DNA of 64,000 nt from NCBI GenBank assembly GCA_963082975.1, contig OY720350.1, positions 44,470,734 through 44,534,733 of the forward strand. Reading direction: 5' to 3'. The stretch comes from Labia minor (lineage: Eukaryota > Arthropoda > Insecta > Dermaptera > Spongiphoridae). This document shows, piece by piece, positions 1 to 12,100 of the stretch. The translations under genes and the position numbers were made by a program. The notes under the pieces were generated by a model. That model had not been told where the DNA came from. It did no database searches and saw only the letters and a list, made by a program, of their open reading frames with translations. Positions within the stretch are counted from its first letter, which is position 1. Every line of letters begins with the position of its first letter.

Positions 1-479
1 TCAGGCATAATGATGTTGTTTTTTGTTTTGTTTTTTTTTTTAAATAAAATTCAGGAAATAACTTTTGAGCAAATTAAGTAATCAAAATACCAGGTAATTA
101 ATAATTTATATTTCACATTTTGATGTTTCGTTTTTCTTCACAACTTTCCCTTAAGACAAAGTTCGTATCGATTTTATCATATATAAATATCATATATATA
201 TATATCTTAAGGGAAGAGAGAGAGAGAAAAAAATGGAAAAAATTAATAATATACTCTTAAATAGACATGTTAAAGGAAAAAGGAAATTAATTGATACATT
301 TATATATACGGATATATTTTATGATAAGTAATTATTTACTAATTTATTTACATTTAGTATATGTATTATATATATATATATATAATAATATATAGTTCTT
401 ATGGTGTTGAGTTGAATATATAGGAGAGCTTATGATACTTTTCCCTCACATTAAAGAAAGTTTTTTTTTTAAATCATCT

Positions 480-1131
480 AAGTTATTATTAAATATTTAA
501 TTTATATATTTATTTAATTAAAGAGATTATATACAACCCAGTATATCTCTATCCTCTCCTCCCTGTTTGGGGTATCTAAAAATAGAAACAGAAAGAATAC
601 AATAAAAAAAAAAGAAAAAAAAAAAACAAATTTCCATTTATTTAAATATGTAAGATCTCAGCTGGAGTATTTTATTTATCTATTTATCCATTTAAGAGAT
701 CATATACAGATCCAGGTATGTCTCTAACCTCCCCTTATATGAGCTAGAGGATTTACAAAAAAAAAAAAAAATTACAACAGAAAAACAAAAGAAAACAAAA
801 AAAAAAATCCAGTCTAACAGAAATCAAACCAAAGAATCTTCAAAAACTCATACACCAAAAAGGGTAACAGTAAAAACACACACAAAAAAATAATAATATT
901 AGAATATTCAAATCAAATCATTCATTCAGCATAAATAAGCTCATTCTTAACATTCCATTTAAGTAATAAAATAGACCATTTATTTTGTCCTCGCTATCTG
1001 CCCTCATAACATTCACTCGGTTGGATCTCACCAGGTAGTGTTCCCTAAGGTTCTCATATATTGAACATCGTAACAGCAAGTGATCAAGAGTCTCTCTCTC
1101 TTGCCTGTTACATATAGTGCACAATTGTTGT
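480..1131 (-). mobile_element. 5'-truncated non-LTR retrotransposon (LINE), 3' end
   Basis: On the minus strand, 1124-918 encodes the C terminus of a LINE reverse-transcriptase protein with the cysteine/histidine motif CTICNRQERETLDHLLLRC, then a stop. A 3' untranslated region follows, with homopolymer runs and two related segments that each run from GTAAATCCTCTA (or a decayed form) through GAGATATA to TCTCTT and a TAAA-type tail. A second copy of the untranslated part is at 28437-28960. Confidence 0.7.
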
Positions 1132-1579
1132 TAAATATTAAAGAGTTTATTATTTTTAAAACATAAATAATAAAAAAATTTAGTATTTAAAAATTTGTTT
1201 TGAGGAGGAGAGTAGGTACATCAATTTTGTTTGAATAATTTAGAACAAATATTAAAAAAAAATTTATAAAAATAATTATACTTACTTTTACTGTGTTTAA
1301 AGAAATTGTAAAAAAAAAATGTTCCAAGGGGAAAGAGAGATCCACATGATAGCATTCCATCCCCTTATTGCAAGGTCAATCAGTAATTTCTTCACTCATT
1401 TTGTCATTTGATTTAAACAATACTTCTTAACAAATCACATAATCATTTATAGAATCATGGAAAAATAAATATAATAATAAGTAAGATATAACTATAAAAT
1501 TAATTTTTAATACTAATCATTTTACTTAATTCTTGTAATCAGTAGAGTTCTGAAATTTATATTTTTTATATATTATATA

Positions 1580-2062
1580 CGAGGGTGGGCTGAAAAGTTT
1601 CCGACCTGGCCAAGAAAAACGATGTTTTTCAATTTTTTTTTGTTTTATTTTTCAAAATTCAAGATAACTGAGACCTGTACGATGTGTGCTGAACGTGTGC
1701 GAAATATTTTGCAAAACCATTTGAAAATGGAAAGCTGTGTGCAACGTGGGTGCCGCATTTCCTAACGTTAGACCAAAAATTGCTTCGAAAAACCATTTCT
1801 AACGACAATTTGGCGCAGTAGGCGTAATCCAAACGAATTTTTGCGTCGATTCATAACTGTTGATGAGACTTAAATTAAATTAAATCAAATTTAATTAATT
1901 AATTAAATAATTTATTAATTAATTAAATTAATTAAATTAATTAGAACACCGTTATGAGAAATGTATCAGTGTTGATGGAGATTATGTTGAAAAATATAGC
2001 AAAAAAAAATTTAAAAACATCGATTTTCTTGGTCAGGTCGGAAACTTTTCAGACCAACCTCG
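1580..2062 (+). mobile_element. mariner-derived MITE, copy 1
   Basis: Ends CGAGGGTGGGCTGAAAAG and its near-complement at 2062, at a TA site. Inside are collapsed pieces of a mariner transposase: GTGTGCTGAACGTGTGCGAA (AERVRN), then RRNPNEFLRRFITVDET and a stop, an AT-only block, and a C-terminal ISVDGDYVEKYSKK. The central catalytic part is missing. The same internal structure recurs at 55935 and 61593, so the deleted form itself multiplied. Confidence 0.75.
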
Positions 2063-2081
2063 TGTATATATATATATAATA

Positions 2082-2192
2082 TAACTACCCTATCATATGT
2101 GTTTTTTACTATATTAACACGTTCCCGCCGGCATGTACCACCGGTGGCTCATGCCGCCACATAAAATAAACAGACAAATTATTTAGTTTTTA
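2082..2192 (+). repeat. GC-rich-cored repeat, possible solo TTAA-type end, copy 1
   Basis: A ~112-base block nearly identical to 4309-4422. The core after TTAA (2114) is ACGTTCCCGCCGGCATG followed by ACCGGTGG, resembling one end of a piggyBac-type element. No opposite end was seen. Confidence 0.5.
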
Positions 2193-2194
2193 AT

Positions 2195-5098
2195 ATATAT
2201 ATATATAATATAAAAATATAATTATATTATATTTCACATAAAATTAACTTATTATTAATTTTTGTATTTATATTATTTTTATGACATTAGAGATTTCATA
2301 AAAATAGAATAATTAAAAAAAATTATAAAGGTGGTTTTAATACGAACTTTTACCTGAAGATAAAGACAAATCTTTTAAAATACAACAAACCACCTCCTAT
2401 TAAATAAATCTATTTTCATATTATTAATTAATTTGTTTATTTATAGCCTATTCTATATTATTGGCAAACATAACATTCTTTTGGGTTTTAAAATACGATT
2501 TTGATTAATTTAATTAATTTTTACAATAATTACATTTATAGAAGTTTCTTCCTTGTCATATATGCTTGTGGAATCAGTTCCTCTTAGGATATATATATTT
2601 TCATTTGAATCACAATTTACTAAAAATAAATTTAATATTAATTTTTCGCTTAACTCTTTACCTTCATCGGGCCAAATATATTATTCTCCAAGTATCCAAA
2701 TAAATTATGATTGTCAAGTTATGTAGTTTGTGTGAAAAAAAAAATTTAATTGACTAATCGAAACAAGTTTAAAAATGAGAAATTTTCACAAAATATGTAT
2801 ATATAGATATTTAATTTTTTTTTATAAGTATAATATAATATATCTTTCACTCTATGTAACATCTTGTATTGGATTGCTTCAAGATTAACTCTCGATTCCT
2901 CTTTCGCTCCATCCTTGTCACACACTCATTAATGCTCATCAACAGTTAAGCAAACATTGCCCCAGTCCCAGATGATATTTCTCAATTAGAGAAAGGCACT
3001 CCAGGACGTTTTTTTTTTTCAATCACTTGCGTTTTGTCCTGTCAACATTTCATTCATTGCCCTTTGTATTCTTTGATCTTGAGCTTTTCTTACAAAAATA
3101 TATAGATTTTTTTTTTCTATTAATTTAATCTTAAGATTTGATCTTTTATTTTCTTTTACAATCAAATTTAAAACGATGACGCCACAGAATGATTGAAAGT
3201 GTAGTGAAAAGGTAACGTTAATTTCACTTATGCATTTCGAAAACGAACATTTAATCTTCTTCTAGTGACAGAAAGTCATTTGATTTTATGCATTGTAAAT
3301 TAATTTTCTATATTAGTAGTTCTTTAATAAAAAAGAAAAAAAATTAAATCTTAATGCGAGATAATCTTATATAAAATAATTGATTAATGATATAAATAGA
3401 ATAGAAAGTTAATTTCATCAAGAGCACGTTCTCTGGATTCTTCACTGTCTCTTAACAATCCCTGAAACGATTAATAAAATTATATCTTCTTAAAATAGAA
3501 TGTATACCATTACTTTTATGCAATTTTGCATTCTCATAATTTATATATATATATATATAATTGGACAAGCCGAGGACAAAATAAAATATTGTCGGATCAC
3601 CTGTGCCACTAGTGAAGGAGTTAAAAAAAGAATTCTCAACTCTTTGACACGGGGAGTAAAAAATTATTTGGGAAAGGAGCCCTGAAATAAACTTCACCAA
3701 AGAGTGCAGTACGTTTGACAATTAGTGCATAGGCGATTCGCCTTGGAGAACCAAGATCGGAAAGAAATAATAACAAATCAAATTAATAAAAATATCCGAT
3801 GCTAACATATGGATCTGCAAAGGAAAAATTAGGTTCACTTTTTTACAAATAAAAGAAAAAGATTCGTTGCCACTTTATAATATTTAATAAAAACAAAATT
3901 AATATAAAGTAAAAAATAAAATGAAATTAAATATAAAAATAAAAGAAATAATAACTCAACACAGTTTACCAAGCACGTGTTCAACAACACATCTAAAAAA
4001 ATAGCGAATTCACAGCCAAAAGGCGTTTAAAAAGATGCAAGTCCAAAAAGCAAGTTCACAGCAAGAAGTCTAAACACCTCTCCGAAGCTCAAGGCAGAAG
4101 CCTTGAGCCCAACATCAACAAATGACAGCAAGATGATTGGCTGTGAGGGATCATGTGACATATAGAGTCAAAACAGATACTGAACTCACCACATGGCTGA
4201 ATACAAATTTACAAAAAATTTATATATAAAAAAACTTATAAAAATTATATAAAAACAAATTGGTATTAAAATAAATAAATCTAAATCAGGGAGAGGCTTT
4301 AACATTAATATAACTACCCTATCGTATGTGTTTTTTACTATATTAAAACGTTCCCACCGGCATGTATCACCGGTGGCTCATGCCGTCACATAAAATAAAC
4401 AGACAAATTATTTAGTTTTTAAAAAAAATCTAAAAATTGATAAGAATTTAATTTATATGATTTTTAAATTATTAAAAAGCTTTGCATTATGATCTTTATA
4501 AGTATAAACATTTTTAAGTGGAGTTGGGGGAGAGATTCAAAATTTATAGATATTTAATTTGGAAATTACTGGATTTTCTTTTATTATCTATATAGTTTAT
4601 TAAAAAAATAAACTAATTAAATATTTTTATAACTGTTTAGAATTAAATAAAACTTTTTTGATTTAATTTTTAATAATTTAGGTTTTAAACGAAATTCGAT
4701 AATAATATATTATTGGTGGTTTGGAAAAGATATATAGGTATAATACTACTAAGAAAAAATAGTCATTTTAATCATTTGATGTAATTTATTTAGATATTTA
4801 CATTTATATAAATAAATATATTTGGATTAATGAATGAAAATAAATAATGAAAATATTTCAGTCTTATAATATTCATTTAAAAAAAATGAAAAAGATGAGA
4901 TTTTTTAATATATTAATTTTTTGAATAATATTATATGTTTTAATGTATTAATCCGAAATATTATTATTAATCCAAAGAAAAGAATGCTTATTAATTGATT
5001 TTTAACTTACCCATTTCCTCTCCAATTATTTGGTCAAAGAAATAATTATATTTTTAATTTTTTCTTTATTATTATTAAAGAAAAAATAATATTAAAAA
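2195..5098. other. AT-rich 5' flank or intron of the plus-strand gene
   Basis: Mostly AT-rich unique DNA. Slightly more complex patches at 2870-3100, 3560-3770 and 3960-4190 were read on both strands for a signal-peptide exon, without success. One copy of the 112-base repeat lies at 4309-4422. Confidence 0.5.
4309..4422 (+). repeat. GC-rich-cored repeat, copy 2
   Basis: Second copy of the 2082-2192 block with a few substitutions (CCACCGG for CCGCCGG; TTAAAACG for TTAACACG). The match begins and ends at almost the same bases. Confidence 0.5.
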
Positions 5099-5100
5099 AT

Positions 5101-5653
5101 CTGGAGTGTCTCCACTCGACTATCTCGTGAATTTGAATCTGATTAAACAACATATATTAATTTAAATTAAATTAAATTATAAATTAAAATTAATAAATAA
5201 TATTTATTAAACCAGCGTATGTTTGGCTCTTTGTTGATGGCGCGTGATTTGCAATGTTAAAAAATTAATTCCGGTACTTTAAGCGATTCAATCAAGCTGA
5301 AATTCTATATATAGCAGTTTTATACAATTTTTAATCATGACAAAAACTATCAAACATATATCTTTTTTTACGGTCACTTTAGAGGAAAACAAATCAAAAC
5401 GTTGTAGGTAATGACCCTCTTCCGGTTGAGCTACATTTCTCAAAAGTTGATAGAAAACTATGAATTTTGAATAATGCCCATGTACCAAATTTCATAATTC
5501 TAGCTCAAACCGTTTTTGCGTAATCTTGGTTACATACTTACACACACACACAGACATTTTTCTCAACCTTAGTGAAAATGATTCAGGAACCTTCAAAACG
5601 TATAAAAACATTAAAATCTCAACATCGAAAATTTTGTGGCGAGATAGTAAAAA
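5101..5653 (+). repeat. CTGGAGTGTCTCC repeat family, copy A
   Basis: Begins CTGGAGTGTCTCCACTCGAC and ends GGCGAGATAGTAAAAATA. The family has six copies here (5.1, 15.0, 16.2, 19.1, 50.2 and 51.7 kb). Contents in this orientation: an AT-rich part, CCAGCG(C/T)ATGTTTGGCTCT, a CCTCTTCCGGTTGAGCTACA box, a CATTATTCAAAATTC core and a short CA/TG microsatellite. No coding frame is conserved. Confidence 0.7.
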
Positions 5654-5912
5654 TATCATGAATTTTGTTATAAATAACAAAAAAAAAAACATTTTTTCTT
5701 GTTTAAATTCATTTTATACGTTAACATTATATTATTTCATTTGCATATAAATTTCTGAGAGACTCGAGGTATGTTTGTATCTATACTTATATTCAATTCA
5801 ACTCAAGCCTCTGTTCACCAAGGCCATCTGATAGTATTTAAATAGTATTAAAATAAGTTTCGATGTAATAATATTATAAATATATTAATAATTAATCTAT
5901 TTATTTTTTCAG

Positions 5913-6137
5913 GTGCTCCCCAGTCTGGAAATAATAACCGAATAGATCCATGTGAGGTAAAAGCACGGGTCGCCCCTCATCCCACCTATTGCGACCGATA
6001 TTTGGCCTGTGTGAATAGCCAAGTGGAAGAATATGACTGTCCAAATGGTCTTGTATTCGCCGGCAAACACCGGGGGGTGACTGATGGCTGCGATTATCCA
6101 TGGCGTGCCGACTATTGCACAGGCAAACAGTTAGCCA
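5913..6137 (+). CDS. Exon with chitin-binding domain 1 of the plus-strand CPAP3 gene
   Basis: Acceptor TTTTTTCAG ends at 5912; donor GTAAGT begins at 6138. Phase 1 on both sides, 74 full codons. After a short leader (APQSGNNNRID) it encodes C-x12-C-x5-C-x9-C-x16-C-x8-C, with the aromatic residues usual between cysteines 2 and 4 (CDRYLAC). The long gap between cysteines 4 and 5 (VFAGKHRG region) is typical of first domains in this family. Confidence 0.9.
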
Positions 6138-9100
6138 GTAAGTAGCCAGTACTACGACAGTAATCCTTAATTTGTAATCGTTCAACTTTTATATAATCAA
6201 GAATCAAGAGCCACTATTAAGTAATCCAAAAGACAATATTTAAATATGAATATAATATTTTTTTTTTCTAAACTCTTATCTAAGTTGATGATTTATTTAA
6301 TTTCTAATTATATAAAAGCGATGAAGTTTTAGGGGAATCCAAACATTTTAGAAAAGGCCAGCCAACTCTTATCTAACACTGAAATTAGCATCAAATGACA
6401 TCAATGAAACGTGATTTATGACTCGATTTGAAATGTTAAGAGAAACCTTGTTTTCTATCCTGACAATGATAATAATATTCCTGCATAATATAATAACCTT
6501 TGCCTAGAAATATAGCAATAATAGAATCATTAGGAAGAGAAACAAACCTTTCTCTTATTTCGTGAATCTCTCTAATGAATATTACTATCAAGTTATTTAA
6601 ATATTATACATAAATTATATAAATAATCAGGCTTATAAAGACAGGGAAAAGTTACTTTTTTATTTATTTGAGATTAACATCACTAATCAAAATTTTACGT
6701 GAATGACATTGAAGTTGAACTAAATTACTCTTGAATACATCTAAAATAGAAAATAGATCATTTATCTTATCTTATTATGCTAGCTAAAATTGTATATATG
6801 TATTTATCTATATATATTGGTTCTCAAAAACCGCTCTAACGATTTTTTTCAAATTCACACTAGATATAGTATTTATAAAGAAAAATTAAGTTTTATTGAT
6901 GATATCTCTTGAAACATACAGCTTCATTATTAATTTCTTAATTGAAAATTATATATGGAAAACGTCAAAATTTTTAATACTGCCTGCTAAGACAGTAAAA
7001 AAATGACAATTTTTTATCTAAATACATATAGTCCAGCGGTTGGACTGATGTTTTAACGAGTGGATTTCGTCGGTTCGAAACTCGCCGGGTGAATCGTTAT
7101 TTAAAAATGAAAATAATGATTTTGTTATTTTTTTTTCTTTTTATCTATTGTTTACTTTTTAATAAATTACTATTCTATATTTATTTATTCATTGTTCTTT
7201 TATTAATAAAGTTTTAGATAGTTTTATAAGTTTTAATATTTTTTCAATAAAATATTATTCAATATATTTATTAATATTATTTTATTTATTATTATTGAGT
7301 ACCCGAAGTTCCATTGATTTTAATCAGATTGATGCAATGATGCAACAGTTAATAATTGTAATATTGTAATAAATTTCTATCTTGAAAATTGTTACATATT
7401 ATTCAGGATATTTTAAAAACTATTTCTTTCTTTAATTAATATTCATTTTTTCTATAAGTCAGATATATTTCCAAATATTAAATAATTTTTGAAGTGAAAA
7501 CTTCTTTAGCGGCGTTGAGCACTTTTGCGGGATGGGGAAAAAGTATAGAACTCGCGTGATCGTGACCAACACCATGAAACCATCTGCTTTCAAATTTCTT
7601 ATAACAGAGCGCGAAATTTGAATTGTCATTAGAACTGTTTTATAAATTATCTCTAACATATAAATATATATTTATTATGTAAAGTTCATTTCATATATAC
7701 ATATATAATCAAAATTATACGAAATGAACTTCACATAATAAATATATATTTTATGTTAGAGATAAGAATTATAAAACAGTTCGTATTGCAATATTTTAAA
7801 CAAAGTTGTGTATTTATATATATATAAATATAAGTTACAAATTTGTTTAAAATATATGTTTAAAATAATATATAAGTTATATATATATACATGCATATGA
7901 AATTCATCTTTCTCGTGAAATAGCGCGAATTTCGTCTGTTTTAAAATTTCTTACGCAGAAGTTTTCACTTCTGTCGGCCAGTCCCACGACTGCCAATTTT
8001 GCTTTTTTAATTCCGAAAAGCTGCAAAGCACGTTTTTTTGTCTTTAGTTTGTTTTATAACCACTTGGGGCGCTAAACAGTTTTTCAAAAAAACACTATAG
8101 AAAAAAAATATATGTACCTATATATTATATATTTATGTATTATTGAGGAGCACAAGTTCATTAATTTTAATCAGATTGATGCAAATGTGTAACATTTAAT
8201 AATTGTAATAAATAATTAAAGAATTGTGTATCAATATTTTTTAAAGGGTAGAGCGAGAGCTCGGTGTCCCAGGTATTAATATTACCAGCCAAATCCAATA
8301 ATAATGAATCATTTTTTTTAACTTAAGTACCGAGCCGAGGCTCGGGGTCCCGGTACTATTGTGTAATGTGAGAAGTAGTGGATGGACAGATGATCCAGAT
8401 AGAGGTAGATCCACTTCAGGGAAACAACCCTGCTCACGTAAGCGATGACTTTTTCTCGTCTTTATATATTTGAGGAAATTGTGTCCCAAACCTTAAATAT
8501 CTTGTCTATTCAATATTAAAATCATTCATATATAGTCCTTCCATTCACCAATCCGTCTAGGCAACCCATCTAGGCATTTCATGGCTAACAACCCCCTAAT
8601 CCAGTGTTTTCAACCGGGGTGCCGCGGCACCTTGGGGTGCCTCAACGCCACGCTTGGGGTGCCGCGAGATCCTGCAATAGACACCACAAAATACTTCTAC
8701 ATGGATAATAGTTTCAATATAGTAATTATTAGATATTTTGTTTGATATAAGGTTCGATGTTATGTATGCGCACGACTTAAGTCGAGTTCGCCCGAATTTA
8801 GAGTGGGAGAGTTAGACGAGTGATTCTTGATTCACAGTTGCAGTCAACGAAGAATGATATGCACACTTGTCTTCTATATACTTATATCTATTAAAAAGCG
8901 TCGCATTGTATGTACTTCAATCATAAAGTACAGACTTCATAATAAAACTAGATTTAAAAAATAAATTGACTGCCATTATTTTTTCTTTTACATTTAAGGG
9001 TGCCGCGATTTTTTAATTTCCCGTCAGGGGTGCCATTCAATGAAAAAGGTTGAAAAACACTGCCCTAATCATTCAATCGCAAATCCTAAAAAAGTTGACC

Positions 9101-12100
9101 TGTGGCCAGGTCCGAACCGACCGACGGTTTGAAGTAAATTAATTTCCAGCTACAGAAACAATTTCAAATAATTTTAATATATCTATTAATGTAATAAAAA
9201 ACAGATATGGATATAACATAAATATTTTTAATTTTATTTTATTTATAATATATAAGTAGGAGCTTGTTGTGTGACGTCATGAATGGCTGGATGACGTCAA
9301 ATAATTTTAAATTAAGAAAAAACGAATAAAGATGATTTTTATCGAGGATAAAACCAATACAATCGTGAAGATATGTAAAAAATATCCTCGTGTGAAATTT
9401 GGTGTGAAAATAACCCTTCCCTTCCTATCGTCGATCGCTAATTCTACCACTTCCGGTTTCCGGGTTTGCACCAAAAGTTGATCAATTCATCATACTGATG
9501 CATTAAGTAAAGATACCAAATTTCATCAAAATCCGTTGAGCCGTTCAAGCTATACGGACAAACATCATGCTAAAAATACTTTTTACCGACCGTCGATAGT
9601 AAGGGAGGTATTGTTTCTGTTAAGAAAATGCATGATTCGTGGAGAGATGGAAAAATCTCCACATTTGAATTTTGGTGTGAAAACAATACTTCCCTTACTA
9701 TCGTCGGTCGGTAAAAAAGAAAAGGATATAGAAAGTTGGGAATAGTTAGGTGAGGCCAACATCCGAAAATGGATAAGAAAATAGGCTTAAGAAAAATTGT
9801 GTAATTATATTAGATTGATTTTCATAAATTTTAATGTCGTTTTTATCATTCATAGAAGTTGTTATTCTATTCAATTTCTCGTACTTCCGTTTCATTCATC
9901 TAAATAAAATTGATTTTTGTTTCATTAGATGCCCCAATTTCTACGGAACATTGTGATTGGTTATACGGTGTCTTCGGTCATGAAACTAGTTGCACCCGAT
10001 ACTGGACCTGCTGGAATGGAACAGCCACTGAAGCACTTTGTATCGGTGGACTTCTTTATAATGAAGATCGCCATTCTTGTGATTGGCCCGAAAATGTTGC
10101 TGGATGTCAAAAACATCGTGAGTACATAATTATTTAAAAATAATAGTAGTAATCTTACAACATTTAAAGCACTCTATTGTATTTGTAGTTATTTATATTA
10201 TTATTTTTTTTAAGCTTGAATTCTCATTTTCATTTTCTTTTTGTTTTTATTTATATCTCCTTTTCTTTTCATCCTTTAATTATAATATATTACCTAAGTT
10301 TATTTCAGTATTAATCCTGATATTGTTTTATATTGTTTCCCAATAAATGTTTTTTTATTTATTTTTCTCCTCATTTGCATTTTTCCCATGAATGATATTT
10401 TTGGTTAATGCTCTTTTAATGAGCAACGAAACTGATAGAAATTCTTATATTCCTCGTTTTTCAATTAATTTCTTCTCTCCTTGAACCTTTTAGTTACCTT
10501 CACTTTTTCATTTAACTTATTATGTACTTTTCATTTCACTTGAATTATAATATAGAAATATAAAGGTATATATCTAAATATAGATATAGTTATATTACAT
10601 TGGTCGTGAACTTCAAAAGATGTCAAGGATAAAGAAATTTTTTGTTGAGAAAAGAAAGCAAAATTAACTTCTATGAGAACAGAAATTATTTTTATTATAA
10701 GGTATTAGAAATGGTTTCCTTCAGAAGATTTAAATCTAAATTAAAATAATAAATATTTTATTAATATAAATATAAAAGAAGAAATATAAATAATATTTGT
10801 AAAATATAAATTAAGGTAAATGTACCATTCATGGACCACTGTACCAGTAATGGACCATTTGATAGATTTTTGATCAAAATAAGCTTTTTAATCTCAAATT
10901 AAACTTGAGATATTGATAAATATCAAGAAGAGTCTTTTTCGGATTGCTTAACAATGAAACAGACCAACCCCTGCATTTATATTATAATTATGAATTTTTT
11001 AAAACACGAGGCAAGCGTTCTTGCATTTTAAGGTTAGTTTCTTATGCAAAACGTTAAGGATATGCTTCACTTTATTTTCAATAGATTATGTTTTATTTAA
11101 TAATAATTTCAATCCAAAAATTCAATTGAATAGTTGATACTACAAATTATATTAATCATTTTGAAATATTTAATTTATGTGATGATTATAAATTATTATT
11201 ATTTTTTTTCTAAAATCGTGTTTTTTTATTAAAATAAATGTGATGTATGCTAAATTTTTTTTGTTTTAAGTGTCTAGAATAATTTTATTCAGTAGTGGAC
11301 TACGTGGCCAAATACTGAGATAAACATGGCTAATCACTAAATCTTTATAACTTAAATTATATTTTCATCAGATTCCTTTAGATATATAAATTTTATGCTG
11401 ATAATAAATTGTGTAAATAGGTTAATTCCCAATTTATAAACATTATTAAATTTATAATTTTATTTTATGAAATTAAATCAACAACAATTTATTATATTTA
11501 AACATATTATTACTGATAATAATAAATTTAATAAAATATATTTATAATTATATTAATGTCATTATCTTTCTCTTTTCGATTGCTTTAACTGACCTTCTTT
11601 CTTGTTTAAAAAACCCACGTTTAAATTGATAAGAATTGTAAATATAAAGAAAAAAACTGTAAATATAAAGAATAATTAAAATAAATTATAAAAAATTATA
11701 AAAAATATTAATAAAACCAATCCTTAGTGCATTTTATTCCATCCATTTATTTTATTTTAAATCCATTACTGGATCAAAAAGTGGCCCACTACTAGAACAA
11801 AAAATACGTTTTGAAAAAAATTTTAAAAAAATATTTAAATATAAATTAACCGAATGTTTGTGTTGTAGTGATAATTAAAAATAGTTGTACATTATGTTAG
11901 CACTTGTTTTGTTGTTATTCTCACTTTTATTACAGAATAATAGTGCTTTTTATTGAAAATTTCACTTAACATGGTCCACCACTGGTACATTTACCTTAAT
12001 TATTCTTTTAATCCATTTATATACAAAACTCTTACCCAATTGTTTTTACATACTTTATTCCTAATTTTTGGTATGGTATTCTAGAGGCAGTTTAACTTCC

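Noticed and set aside
5288-5750. Open frames on both strands around the TG microsatellite (also at 16604 and 51645)
   Set aside because: They lie in the CTGGAGTGTC repeat family; stops and frames differ between copies, so the frames are not kept.
5901-6185. 94-codon minus-strand open frame
   Set aside because: Antisense to exon 5913-6137, which has acceptor, donor and the six cysteines on the plus strand.
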